From Gemmatimonadota bacterium (GTDB lineage Bacteria; Gemmatimonadota; Gemmatimonadetes; Gemmatimonadales; Gemmatimonadaceae): 64,000 nucleotides of DNA. Numbering within the stretch: the first letter of the stretch is position 1; every line of letters starts with the position of its first letter. Location of the stretch: NCBI GenBank assembly GCA_026387915.1, contig JAPLKS010000022.1, positions 1 to 64,000 on the forward strand, written 5' to 3'. The notes under the pieces are model-generated. The model did not search any database and was not told the origin of the DNA. It saw nothing but the letters and a program-made list of their open reading frames with translations. This document shows, piece after piece, positions 55,033 through 63,214 of the stretch. A program made the position numbers and the translations under genes.

Positions 55033-56478
55033 ATGACGCGCGTCACCACGGAGATCGTCGTCGTCGGCGCCGGACCCGCAGGATGCGTCTTTGCAACGCG
55101 AATGGCGCAACTCGGCTACGACGTCGTATTGATTGAGCGCGCGCGCTTTCCACGGTCGCACGTCGGGGAATCATTGAGTCCCGGCGTGATGCCGATGCTC
55201 GCGTTGATGGGATCGGCCGCGATTATCGAAGCCGTGGGTTTTCCGCGCGTCAGCAACGTGAGTACAAACTGGGAGGGCACGGAGGCGGTCCGTCACGATC
55301 CGCGCGCGCAAGGCATGCTCGTGGAGCGCGGCGCGTTCGATGCTGCCTTACTTGCGCGTGCACACGCGGTGGGGGTGCGCGTGCTGCAACCGGCGCAGGT
55401 TCGCGAACACGAGCGCACGCCGAATGGTTGGCGCCTCAACGTGGATGTTCCGGCCGAGTCGATGGAGCTTCACGCTCGTTTTCTTGCGGACGGCACCGGA
55501 CGTTCCGCTCGATTTGGTGGACGGCGCCGCACGATGGGGCCGCGCACGATAGCAATTCACGGCTACTGGACCGGCACGAAACTTCCGGACCAGCCGCGCA
55601 TTGAGGCCGGCGAACGTGAGTGGTATTGGGGCGTTCCGATTCCCGACGGGAGCTACAATACGCTGGTTTTTGTAGATGCCGAACGATTCCGCGCGGAACC
55701 CGGCGTTCCGCTCGATAATCGCCTCCGCGCGCTACTTGGTGAGTCTTTGCTGATGCGCGATACGCGGGGCGCAATACTCCGTGCGCCCGCGCGCGCCGCC
55801 GACGCCACGCCGTATGTCGATGACGACTGCGTCAGCGCGCATCACATCCGAGTGGGTGATGCGGCGCTCGCCATTGATCCGCTCTCGTCTAGTGGTGTGC
55901 AGAAGGCCATTCAGTCGGCGCTCGCTGGTGCGATTGTCGTCAATACGTTGTTGCGGCGTCCTGAATCCACAGATGCGGCCCTCACGTTCTACCGCGAAAG
56001 TCTTCAGGAGTCCGCCGTACGTCATCGACTGTGGGCCGGTAGTCACTATGCCACTGCGGCCGCGCGTTTTAGTGACGCGTTCTGGCACGACCGCGCTAGC
56101 AACGCCGACGTCATGGCGGCGGCACCGAGTATGATGCCGGCCGTCGCGCCAATTGCCGACGACGTACCGCTACAATTGTCGCCGATGACCGTGTGGGACG
56201 ACGTGCCCTGCCTCGGCGAGCAGTACGTTGAGCGCAAGCGCGCGCTCCGCCATCCGTTGCTCGATGGGCCGGTGGCGTATGTTGGCGGTCAGGAGCTTGC
56301 CCCGCTTCTTCGTGAAATGCCGTCGGGGCTCACTGCTCTGGAACTCGCGCAGGTGTGGTCGCGTGCGATGCCGACCAGCGTGGGGCACTCGGTCGCGCGG
56401 TGGCTCGTGGGGCACGGAGTACTCGAGCCTCTGACAGACGTCAGCGGTTCTATACGTCCTGCTTCGACGCATACCTAA
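55033..56478 (+). CDS. FAD monooxygenase of the LodB/QhpG (halogenase-like) type
   Basis: The protein has 481 residues. G12-A-G14-P-A-G17 is the dinucleotide motif. FPRSHVGESLSPGVMPML is the conserved loop of tryptophan-halogenase-like monooxygenases including LodB and QhpG. GDAALAIDPLSSSGVQKAIQSA is the second FAD region. The halogenase lysine and WxWxIP signatures are not seen. LodB and QhpG hydroxylate the Trp that becomes the quinone cofactor, so this protein most likely oxidises a Trp of the LodA-like protein. It lies 6 bp after the radical SAM gene. Confidence 0.9.
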   Translation: MTRVTTEIVVVGAGPAGCVFATRMAQLGYDVVLIERARFPRSHVGESLSPGVMPMLALMGSAAIIEAVGFPRVSNVSTNWEGTEAVRHDPRAQGMLVERGAFDAALLARAHAVGVRVLQPAQVREHERTPNGWRLNVDVPAESMELHARFLADGTGRSARFGGRRRTMGPRTIAIHGYWTGTKLPDQPRIEAGEREWYWGVPIPDGSYNTLVFVDAERFRAEPGVPLDNRLRALLGESLLMRDTRGAILRAPARAADATPYVDDDCVSAHHIRVGDAALAIDPLSSSGVQKAIQSALAGAIVVNTLLRRPESTDAALTFYRESLQESAVRHRLWAGSHYATAAARFSDAFWHDRASNADVMAAAPSMMPAVAPIADDVPLQLSPMTVWDDVPCLGEQYVERKRALRHPLLDGPVAYVGGQELAPLLREMPSGLTALELAQVWSRAMPTSVGHSVARWLVGHGVLEPLTDVSGSIRPASTHT

Positions 56479-56510
56479 CCTACTGGACGGTGTTATTCGC
56501 GCCCCTTCTA

Positions 56511-56516
56511 TATAAT
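56511..56516 (+). promoter_or_regulatory. candidate -10 element for the DUF3830 gene
   Basis: A perfect TATAAT follows the stop of the monooxygenase gene by 32 bp and precedes the DUF3830 gene by 141 bp. No good -35 match lies 16-18 bp upstream, so the assignment is weak. Confidence 0.35.
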
Positions 56517-56657
56517 GGGGCGTTGACGGTGATGAGCGGCGCGCCCGACGCCAATCACCGAAACAACGACCAGCGCGCATACGCCGTTGCATCCGCCGCG
56601 CTTCGCTTCATACTTCCTGAGCCGTACATCCCGTCCACGCACTCACCCGAGCTCGTC

Positions 56658-57071
56658 ATGACCCGCATTCGCATTAAAGCCGGCCCCTTCGAGTTCTTTG
56701 GCCAGCTCGAAGAAATCGCCGCGCCGCGCACCTGCGCCCGTTTTCTACAACTCTTGCCCTACACCAACAAAGTCATCCACTCCCGCTGGAGCGGCGAGGC
56801 CGTTTGGATTCCACTCGGCGATCTCGACCTTGGACTCGAATACGAAAATCATACGAGCCATCCGTCGCGCGGCGATATCTTGCTGCACCTAGGCAAGTTC
56901 AGCGAGACCGAGTTTCTCTTTGCCTACGGCAGTTCCTGTTTTGCCAGCAAAGTTGGCCAGCTCGCCGGCAATCACTTTCTCACAGTGATTGAAGGCACTG
57001 AACACTTCGCGGCGTTCGGAAAGCTCGTGTTATGGGAGGGAGCGCAGGATATCGAGTTTTCGCTTGCCTGA
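56658..57071 (+). CDS. DUF3830 (cyclophilin-like fold) protein
   Basis: The protein has 137 residues from ATG at 56658; the longer in-frame sequence upstream overlaps the previous gene and is not family-like. The conserved blocks are LLPYTNKVIHSRWSGEAVWIPLGDL, ENHTSHPSRGDILLH, KFSETEFLFAYG, KVGQLAGNHFLTVIEG and LWEGAQDIEF. Function is unknown. It is convergent with the PQQ dehydrogenase gene, 17 bp apart. Confidence 0.9.
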   Translation: MTRIRIKAGPFEFFGQLEEIAAPRTCARFLQLLPYTNKVIHSRWSGEAVWIPLGDLDLGLEYENHTSHPSRGDILLHLGKFSETEFLFAYGSSCFASKVGQLAGNHFLTVIEGTEHFAAFGKLVLWEGAQDIEFSLA

Positions 57072-57088
57072 TCGCACGTGAGTCACGC

Positions 57089-59266
57089 CTATTTTTTGTG
57101 CTCCGCCTCGAACAACTTGCGTTGCTCACGAATCAGATACGCCTGAATCGCTTTTGCGTCAGCTGGCGTGAGCAGATCGGAGAAGCTCGCCATCCCGTTC
57201 GCCGCGTACATGCCGCCGAGTACCACGGAGTCGAACACGGCGTGGGTTGCGGCGGGGAGACGATGCAAGTCGGGATATGACGAGAGCTGCTGCTCTCCCT
57301 TGCCGCTATGGCACCGGGCGCAGCGCGCGCCAAACAACCCAGCACCGCGCGTCGCCGCCGTATCGGAGTACCACGCCAGCTTCGGCGCTTCAGGCGTCGC
57401 CACGACCGGACGCTTCGGCGGCAGAGGCGTGGCGCCACCGCCAATCTTGAACGCGAGAATGCGGCCCGTGTTCAGATACTTCGTTGTAGCGAGCAACGGC
57501 GACAACGCCGGGTTGACCGCACCTCCGAAACCTGCGAACACCGCGACGTACTGCTCGCCATCAATCTCGTAGCTCACCGGCGCTGCCATGATGCCCGTGC
57601 CCACGTCGATTTCGTGCAGTTTCTCGCCGTTGTCCGCGCGATACACAATTAATTTGCCAGCGCCGGTGCCCTGAATCACAAGATTTCCGGCCGTCGTGAG
57701 GACGCCACCGCCAATGAACTCGGTGAGCCCAATCGGCACACGCCACCGTTCCTTCTGCGCCACCGGATCCCACGCGAGCAGAAACTCTTTCACCGCCATA
57801 GACGGTTCCCCGTCCACGGCCTTCCAGAACGCCGCCGCCTGTTCTTTTGAAACCGGAATAGGCATGCCGTGGTTCGCCTTGAACTCGTTCGGCAGATCAT
57901 TAAACATGGCGCCCGATCCCACATTCGCGTCGCCAGGCATCCAGCGATACGTGTCTTGGCGGAAAATCATCATCCCTTGATCGCGCGCCGGAATGTAGAC
58001 GAGTCCGGTCTGCGGATTGAACGCCATCGGCTGCCAGTTGTGCGCGCCCGCCTGCGTGGGGAACACCACCTTCGGGTCCTTATTGTAGTTCCCCTTGCCG
58101 GTGGGAATCGGGCGCCCAGTCGAATCCACTCCCTTCGCCCAGTTCACGTACACAAAGGGCTCCGCCGAAATGAACTGCCCCGACTCGCGATCAATCACAA
58201 AGTAAAAGCCGTTCTTCGGCGCCTGCATGATCACCTTGCGCGGTTTTCCTTTGATCGTGAGATCCGCAAGAATCATGTTCTGCGTGGTGGTGAAATCCCA
58301 CTCTTCGCCGGGCGTGGTTTGGTAGAACCACTTCATGCGCCCATCATCGGGATTAATGGCGAGGATGCAATCGAGATACAGATTGTCGCCGCCGCTCGGG
58401 CTACGGAATGCCATGGGATACGGCGAACTGTTACCGGTGCCAACGTAAAGCAGGTTCAACTCGGGGTCATAATTCATTTCGCCCCAGACCGTGCCGCCCA
58501 GCCCCGACGCCCAATCAGACTTGGGATCCCACGTCTTGCGAGCCGTGGTGACTTCGGGATGTTCGTCCGGTCCCTTGGCGGGATCGCCCGGCACCGTGAA
58601 GAAGCGCCACTTTTTCTCGCCGGTGTTGAGGTCATACGCCGTGACATAGCCGCGCACGCCGAACTCCGCACCGCTGTTCCCCACCACTACGACGTTCTTC
58701 GCCACAATCGGCGGACCGGTGATCGTATAGAAACGCGAATCGCGCTCAATAAACGTGTCCGCGCGCCACACTTCTTTTCCGGTCGCGGCGTCGAGCGACA
58801 CCAGCCAGCCGTCGAGCGTTGCCACATACACATGGCCACCCCACACCGATAATCCGCGGCTCACCACATCGCAGCAGGCGCGACGGCCATAGCTACCGTC
58901 CACCTTGGGGTCGTAGCGCCACTTTTCCTTACCGGTTTTGGCATCCACCGCAAAGGCGCTTCCCCAGGGGCCAGACACATAGAGCACGCCGTCCACGACA
59001 ATCGGCGTTGCTTCCTGACCGTGATCCACGCGGCCACGATGCGACGGCGCCGAATATTCCCACGCAAAGCCGAGTTTAGTGGCGTTTGCGGCGCTCAGCT
59101 GTGTGAGCGGCGAAAAACGGTCGGCCTTGTAGGTACGTCCGAGCCCCAGCCATTGCCCCGGTTCGGCGTCGCCATGCGTCCAGCGGTCGAGGGTCACATT
59201 GCCTGGCGCTTTGCCACACGCGGACAAGGCCACCAAGAGCAACATCGTGAACGAGCGTCCGCGCAT
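57089..59266 (-). CDS. PQQ- and haem c-dependent quinohaemoprotein dehydrogenase, lipoprotein
   Basis: The protein has 725 residues. The start at 59266 gives an LVALSAC lipobox (C17), so it should be membrane-anchored in the periplasm; an ATG at 59299 would lengthen the leader. An eight-bladed propeller with repeated W-containing blades (GWLVSLDAATGKEVW, VTAYDLNTGEKKW) binds PQQ. The vicinal disulfide pair characteristic of PQQ dehydrogenases is in RRACCDVV. A C-terminal cytochrome c domain has C649-A-R-C652-H653. No PQQ synthesis gene is in the window. The alcohol or aldehyde substrate is unknown. Confidence 0.93.
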   Translation of the reverse strand: MRGRSFTMLLLVALSACGKAPGNVTLDRWTHGDAEPGQWLGLGRTYKADRFSPLTQLSAANATKLGFAWEYSAPSHRGRVDHGQEATPIVVDGVLYVSGPWGSAFAVDAKTGKEKWRYDPKVDGSYGRRACCDVVSRGLSVWGGHVYVATLDGWLVSLDAATGKEVWRADTFIERDSRFYTITGPPIVAKNVVVVGNSGAEFGVRGYVTAYDLNTGEKKWRFFTVPGDPAKGPDEHPEVTTARKTWDPKSDWASGLGGTVWGEMNYDPELNLLYVGTGNSSPYPMAFRSPSGGDNLYLDCILAINPDDGRMKWFYQTTPGEEWDFTTTQNMILADLTIKGKPRKVIMQAPKNGFYFVIDRESGQFISAEPFVYVNWAKGVDSTGRPIPTGKGNYNKDPKVVFPTQAGAHNWQPMAFNPQTGLVYIPARDQGMMIFRQDTYRWMPGDANVGSGAMFNDLPNEFKANHGMPIPVSKEQAAAFWKAVDGEPSMAVKEFLLAWDPVAQKERWRVPIGLTEFIGGGVLTTAGNLVIQGTGAGKLIVYRADNGEKLHEIDVGTGIMAAPVSYEIDGEQYVAVFAGFGGAVNPALSPLLATTKYLNTGRILAFKIGGGATPLPPKRPVVATPEAPKLAWYSDTAATRGAGLFGARCARCHSGKGEQQLSSYPDLHRLPAATHAVFDSVVLGGMYAANGMASFSDLLTPADAKAIQAYLIREQRKLFEAEHKK

Positions 59267-59299
59267 GGAAGGAACCCCTTGAGGGTGAGGAATGAGCAT

Positions 59300-59496
59300 G
59301 GCCGCCAGCAGCTGGCGCCGAACAGCAGGCTCCGGGGGGGGCCGCTACAACTTAGAGTCGGTGGGAATAATGGCGCGATCTGAACTCCACCGCTATACGC
59401 GCGGGTAACCGTTACTCCCGCTGGAGGGGTCGTGGCGGAGACGCAGCGGAGCTACATTCGCCTCCAGCCGTTCACTTCCATTCGAGATGAGGCGCT
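59300..59496. other. divergent intergenic region
   Basis: 197 bp between the PQQ dehydrogenase and the NTF2-like lipoprotein genes. No convincing promoter pair, large hairpin or small gene is seen. Confidence 0.5.
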
Positions 59497-59988
59497 ATGC
59501 ATCAGCCCGGTGTCGTGCTCCGCAGGTTTATCGTCGTGGCAGCCGTTACAATCGCCGGCTGTCAGCCAGCGGCAGCTCCAGCCGGCGGCGGTGATGCGGC
59601 CGCGCAGGCAGGCGACATTAAGGCGGTGGAAGCGGTGCTTCACGGCTGGTACGATGCCGCCGAACGCCAAGACTCCGTTGCGTGGAAAGCGGCGATGCTG
59701 CCGGAGTTCTTTATTGTCGAAGATACGAACGTGTTCGACAAAGCGGCGATCACCAAGATGGTCGTAGAAGGATTTCCCGTGGGCAGGGCGCGGGCCACGT
59801 TGAGTGACTTCCGCACGCAGGTGCGTGGCGACGTCGCGTGGTCGACCTTCCGCAACACGGAAGACTGGACGCCGAATGTCGGAAAACCCGACGCGCCACA
59901 CCGGTTCATCGAGTCGGTCGTCTTTCGCCGAGTAGATGGCGCCTGGAAGATGGAACGCTACCACGCCACCGCGATCAATCGCCGCTAA
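59497..59988 (+). CDS. NTF2/SnoaL-like (DUF4440-type) lipoprotein
   Basis: The protein has 163 residues with a lipobox at VTIAGC and a short Ala/Gly-rich linker, then the NTF2 domain (VEAVLHGWYDAAERQDSVAWKAAM, FFIVEDTNVF, FRTQVRGDVAWSTF, VFRRVDGAWKMERYHA). Function is unknown. It lies 17 bp before the penicillin-acylase-like gene on the same strand, so the two may be co-expressed. Confidence 0.85.
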   Translation: MHQPGVVLRRFIVVAAVTIAGCQPAAAPAGGGDAAAQAGDIKAVEAVLHGWYDAAERQDSVAWKAAMLPEFFIVEDTNVFDKAAITKMVVEGFPVGRARATLSDFRTQVRGDVAWSTFRNTEDWTPNVGKPDAPHRFIESVVFRRVDGAWKMERYHATAINRR

Positions 59989-60005
59989 CCTTCGTGGATC
60001 TCGAT

Positions 60006-62099
60006 ATGCGAAAACTTTTCATTGCCACTTGTCTGCTTGCGACGAGTTTCTCCCGCGCGGCATTCGCGCAGGCTGCGCCTACAGCGCCGGGGGCACTGGC
60101 TCCAGAAATTCTCTGGGATACCTGGGGCGTCCCACACATTTACGCCGCCACCGATGCCGGCGCCTTCAAAGCCTTTGGCTATGCGCAAATGCAAGCGCAT
60201 GGTGACCTCATCTTGAAACTGTACGGTCAGGCGAGAGGGCGCGCCGCTGAATACTGGGGCGAGTCGCATCTCACCACCGACCGCTTTGTGCGCACGCTGG
60301 GAATCACGCAGCACGCTGCGCAATCATATCGCACAATGTCGCCCGCCCTGCACGCCAACGTCGCGGCGTTCGCGGCGGGCATCAACGCCTACGTCGCCCA
60401 GCACCCCGACAAGATCGCGGACAGCGTGAAGGTGGTGCTCCCGGTGACGGCCACCGATGTGGTCGCGCATACGGAACGGGTCATCTACTACTTGTTCATG
60501 TTACTCGGACAGGTGCAGATGCCCAGCAAGTTCAACGATGCATCCAAGCCCGGTTCGAACATGTGGGCCATCAGTGCCGGTCGCTCCGCGTCGGGGCACC
60601 CGATGTTACTGGGCAATCCGCATTTGCCATGGAGTGATCTGTACCTGTTCTTTGAATCGCAGATCACCGCCCCCGGTCGTGATTTCTACGGCACCACGCT
60701 CGTCGGCTTTCCTGTACCAGTCATCGGATTCAACAACAACGTGGGCTGGTCGCATACCGTCAACACACAGGACGGCGTGGACGACTATACCCTGACCCCG
60801 CGCGGCAACGGCTACTTGCTTGACGGGGCTGAACGGGCCTTCACCACGCGGAACGAGATTCTCAAAATCAAAAGCGCCACCGGCCTGCGCACGGAGACAA
60901 TGCGCGTCCGCACCTCCGTCCACGGACCAGTATTCGACGACAGCACCGGCACACTCCGCGCCGTGCGCATTGCGGGCCTCGACGACCCGAACATGCTCGA
61001 ACAATGGTGGAAGATGGGCGCGGCAACCTCCATGAAGGAGTTTGAATCCGGCGTGCGCGGCATGCATGTGCCGTTCTTCAATATCATGGCCGCCAGCCAC
61101 GATGGTCACATCTACTATTTCTTTGGCGGAAAAACCCCTAAGCGCGTGCGCGGTGACGGCGCTTTCTGGCGCGCTCCCGTACGCGGCGACAGCTCGGCGC
61201 TCATCTGGAAAGAGACCCTCGCCTACGATCAACTTCCGCACGTGATGGACCCGCCGTCGGGCTGGCTGCAGAACGCCAACGATCCGCCCTGGACGGTGAC
61301 CTGGCCCCTCGTGTTCAAGCCGGATGCCTATGCCGCCTACGTGGCGCCGCGTGAAATGTCGTTCCGCCCGCAGCGTTCCGCGGCCATGCTGATGGCCGAT
61401 AGCAGTATCACTTTTGACGAGCTCGTGCAGTACAAGCACTCCACGCACATGTTGCTGGCGGACCGTGTGCTTCCGGAACTCCTCGCCGCCGTACGCATCA
61501 CGGGCGACGCCGACGCCAAGCGGGCGGCCGTTGTGCTCGCGGCGTGGGACGGCAACGCGAACGCCGACAGTCGCGGCGCCGTGCTCTTCAGCGCGTGGGT
61601 GCAGCAATGGCTCGGACCGGTGGGCGAAAAAGCATTCGCGCGCCCATGGCGACTCGAGGCGGCGGTTTCCACGCCGTCCGGCATCGCCGATCCCGCACGC
61701 GCAGTGAAAGCATTGAGCGCCGCCGCGCTCCTCACCGAAAAGAACCACCATGCGCTCGACGTCGCATATGGCGACGTCAACCGCTTGCGCTACGCGGGCA
61801 AAGATCTTCCGGGCAACGGCGCAGCGGGTGACCCGTTTGGCGTATTCCGCGTCGGTTACTACGCGCCGCAACCAGACGGCAAGTCGGTGTTCAGCGCGGG
61901 GGACAGCTACTATCAGGCCGTGGAATTCGGCACACCCCTCCGCGCGAAAGTGCTCACCGCCTACGGCAACGCTTCGCAACCGAGTTCACCGCACCGCGGC
62001 GACCAACTCGAACTCTTTGCCGCCAAGCAAATGCGCGATGCGTGGCGCACGCGGGCAGAAGTGCTCAAACACCTCGAGTCAAAGGACGTGATCCGCTAG
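60006..62099 (+). CDS. second penicillin acylase family Ntn hydrolase, exported
   Basis: The protein has 697 residues from ATG at 60006; the earlier in-frame region overlaps the lipoprotein gene. A signal peptide (about 1-22) is followed by ILWDTWGVPHIYAA, the alpha-chain start. The nucleophile is S184 in KPGSNMWAIS, and LLGNPHLPW follows as the oxyanion neighbourhood. Compared with the homologue at 5.9-8.2 kb the alpha chain is about 30 residues shorter, and the two are only distantly alike, so they are not a recent duplication. Acyl specificity is unknown. Confidence 0.92.
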   Translation: MRKLFIATCLLATSFSRAAFAQAAPTAPGALAPEILWDTWGVPHIYAATDAGAFKAFGYAQMQAHGDLILKLYGQARGRAAEYWGESHLTTDRFVRTLGITQHAAQSYRTMSPALHANVAAFAAGINAYVAQHPDKIADSVKVVLPVTATDVVAHTERVIYYLFMLLGQVQMPSKFNDASKPGSNMWAISAGRSASGHPMLLGNPHLPWSDLYLFFESQITAPGRDFYGTTLVGFPVPVIGFNNNVGWSHTVNTQDGVDDYTLTPRGNGYLLDGAERAFTTRNEILKIKSATGLRTETMRVRTSVHGPVFDDSTGTLRAVRIAGLDDPNMLEQWWKMGAATSMKEFESGVRGMHVPFFNIMAASHDGHIYYFFGGKTPKRVRGDGAFWRAPVRGDSSALIWKETLAYDQLPHVMDPPSGWLQNANDPPWTVTWPLVFKPDAYAAYVAPREMSFRPQRSAAMLMADSSITFDELVQYKHSTHMLLADRVLPELLAAVRITGDADAKRAAVVLAAWDGNANADSRGAVLFSAWVQQWLGPVGEKAFARPWRLEAAVSTPSGIADPARAVKALSAAALLTEKNHHALDVAYGDVNRLRYAGKDLPGNGAAGDPFGVFRVGYYAPQPDGKSVFSAGDSYYQAVEFGTPLRAKVLTAYGNASQPSSPHRGDQLELFAAKQMRDAWRTRAEVLKHLESKDVIR

Positions 62100-62142
62100 G
62101 GATAGCGCAAGAACGAATCACCGTCGGGACCGGCTCCGCTGC

Positions 62143-62190
62143 GATCACACGCTGCGCACGCTGCGCACGCTGCGCACGCTGCGTGTGATC
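62143..62190. terminator. 9-bp tandem repeat enclosed in a 10-bp inverted repeat, between convergent genes
   Basis: GATCACACGC (62143-62152) and its exact inverse GCGTGTGATC (62181-62190) flank 3.7 copies of GCTGCGCAC (62151-62183). TGCGCA within each unit is itself palindromic, so several foldings are possible. It lies 44 bp after the acylase stop and 23 bp before the convergent esterase stop and probably ends transcription from both sides. Confidence 0.65.
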
Positions 62191-62212
62191 GTCAACGCGA
62201 CGCTTCAGTTTC

Positions 62213-63214
62213 CTATGGCACCACGCTGTACAAGAACCGGAGCCCTCGCACCACCGCCGTTCCGTATGAATCGCCGTGCCCCAAGCCGGGGTTGATGTCG
62301 CTCTGTAAGCGAAGCCCGGGGTAATGTCGCGACGTGAGCGCCGATGCCAAGCGCATCTGGCCACTCACAATGCGCCCAACGCCCTCAAGAAACGGATCGC
62401 TCATCTCAAGACTCCCGGACGCCAAGTAGATCCCAACTTTGAGATCTTTGTGCGAGGCAGCCCATCGCGCTTCCTGCCGGTCCATTTCGCCATCGCCGTA
62501 CGCCATGGCCGGACTCGAGATGATGTACTTGGTAAAACGCGAGCCCGGCTGAAAAATTACATACGACGCAAAGAAGCCACCGGCTGATACGCCGACCAGC
62601 CCGAGCTGTGTGGTGTCTACCGGAAAACGCTTTTGGAGCCCAGCAACAAGTTCGTTATTGATCGCCGCCAGAAACTTCTGTGCGCCACCCGTGCAGGGAC
62701 CAGACCACGCCGCTTTCATTTTTTCGCACGTCTGTTGCACCACCTCACCGAACGGATCCTTCATCTGCCAGTCCGGCGGCGAAAACTCGTAGACGCGACG
62801 GCGCGTAAATACTTCCTCACCCAACGCGAGCGGTGCCCCGATGCTGGCAATCATCAAGTCGCCAATCGCGCCCTGATTTCGGAGCGAACGCACTGCGTCG
62901 AGCGTCGCGTTGAATGCATCGTTCCCGTCCGTCACCACTAACAACGGAAGCGTCTTCCCGCCCTCGGCTTTGAAGGTGGGCGGCACCCACACCGACACCT
63001 CGTAGCGCACGCCCATGGAGGGCGAATCAAAGACAAATGCTGAGACGCCCGGCACCACATAGGGAACCGACTGCAGCGATTGCGCGGCTACTGGCGTGAC
63101 GGTCGTCGCGAGTACAAACACCGCGAGTGCGGAGACCCGATAAAACAGACGCATTCGTAAAATGGGCTTGAGGAATGAACGGGAACGACGCAGCGATAAC
63201 CGCTTCACCAGCAT
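62213..63214 (-). CDS. exported alpha/beta-hydrolase esterase (Fes/esterase D-like, PF00756)
   Basis: The protein has 333 residues. The start at 63214 overlaps the stop of the upstream gene (TAATG), suggesting translational coupling; a later ATG at 63154 would give a more typical signal peptide (ending TPVAAQS). The nucleophile elbow is GVSAGG, the catalytic His is in LGHGDSYG near the C-terminus, and LPLLVVTDGNDAF is the strand before the oxyanion hole. Enterochelin esterases, S-formylglutathione hydrolases and xylan esterases share this fold; the substrate here is unknown. Confidence 0.88.
   Translation of the reverse strand: MLVKRLSLRRSRSFLKPILRMRLFYRVSALAVFVLATTVTPVAAQSLQSVPYVVPGVSAFVFDSPSMGVRYEVSVWVPPTFKAEGGKTLPLLVVTDGNDAFNATLDAVRSLRNQGAIGDLMIASIGAPLALGEEVFTRRRVYEFSPPDWQMKDPFGEVVQQTCEKMKAAWSGPCTGGAQKFLAAINNELVAGLQKRFPVDTTQLGLVGVSAGGFFASYVIFQPGSRFTKYIISSPAMAYGDGEMDRQEARWAASHKDLKVGIYLASGSLEMSDPFLEGVGRIVSGQMRLASALTSRHYPGLRLQSDINPGLGHGDSYGTAVVRGLRFLYSVVP

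Noticed and set aside
60606-61979. Open frame of about 457 codons on the minus strand
   Set aside because: Antisense to the second penicillin-acylase homologue, with no ribosome-binding site or family motif.
62151-62183. Possible CRISPR-like repeat
   Set aside because: The units are 9 bp and directly adjacent without spacers, and no cas gene is near; better read as part of a hairpin between convergent genes.
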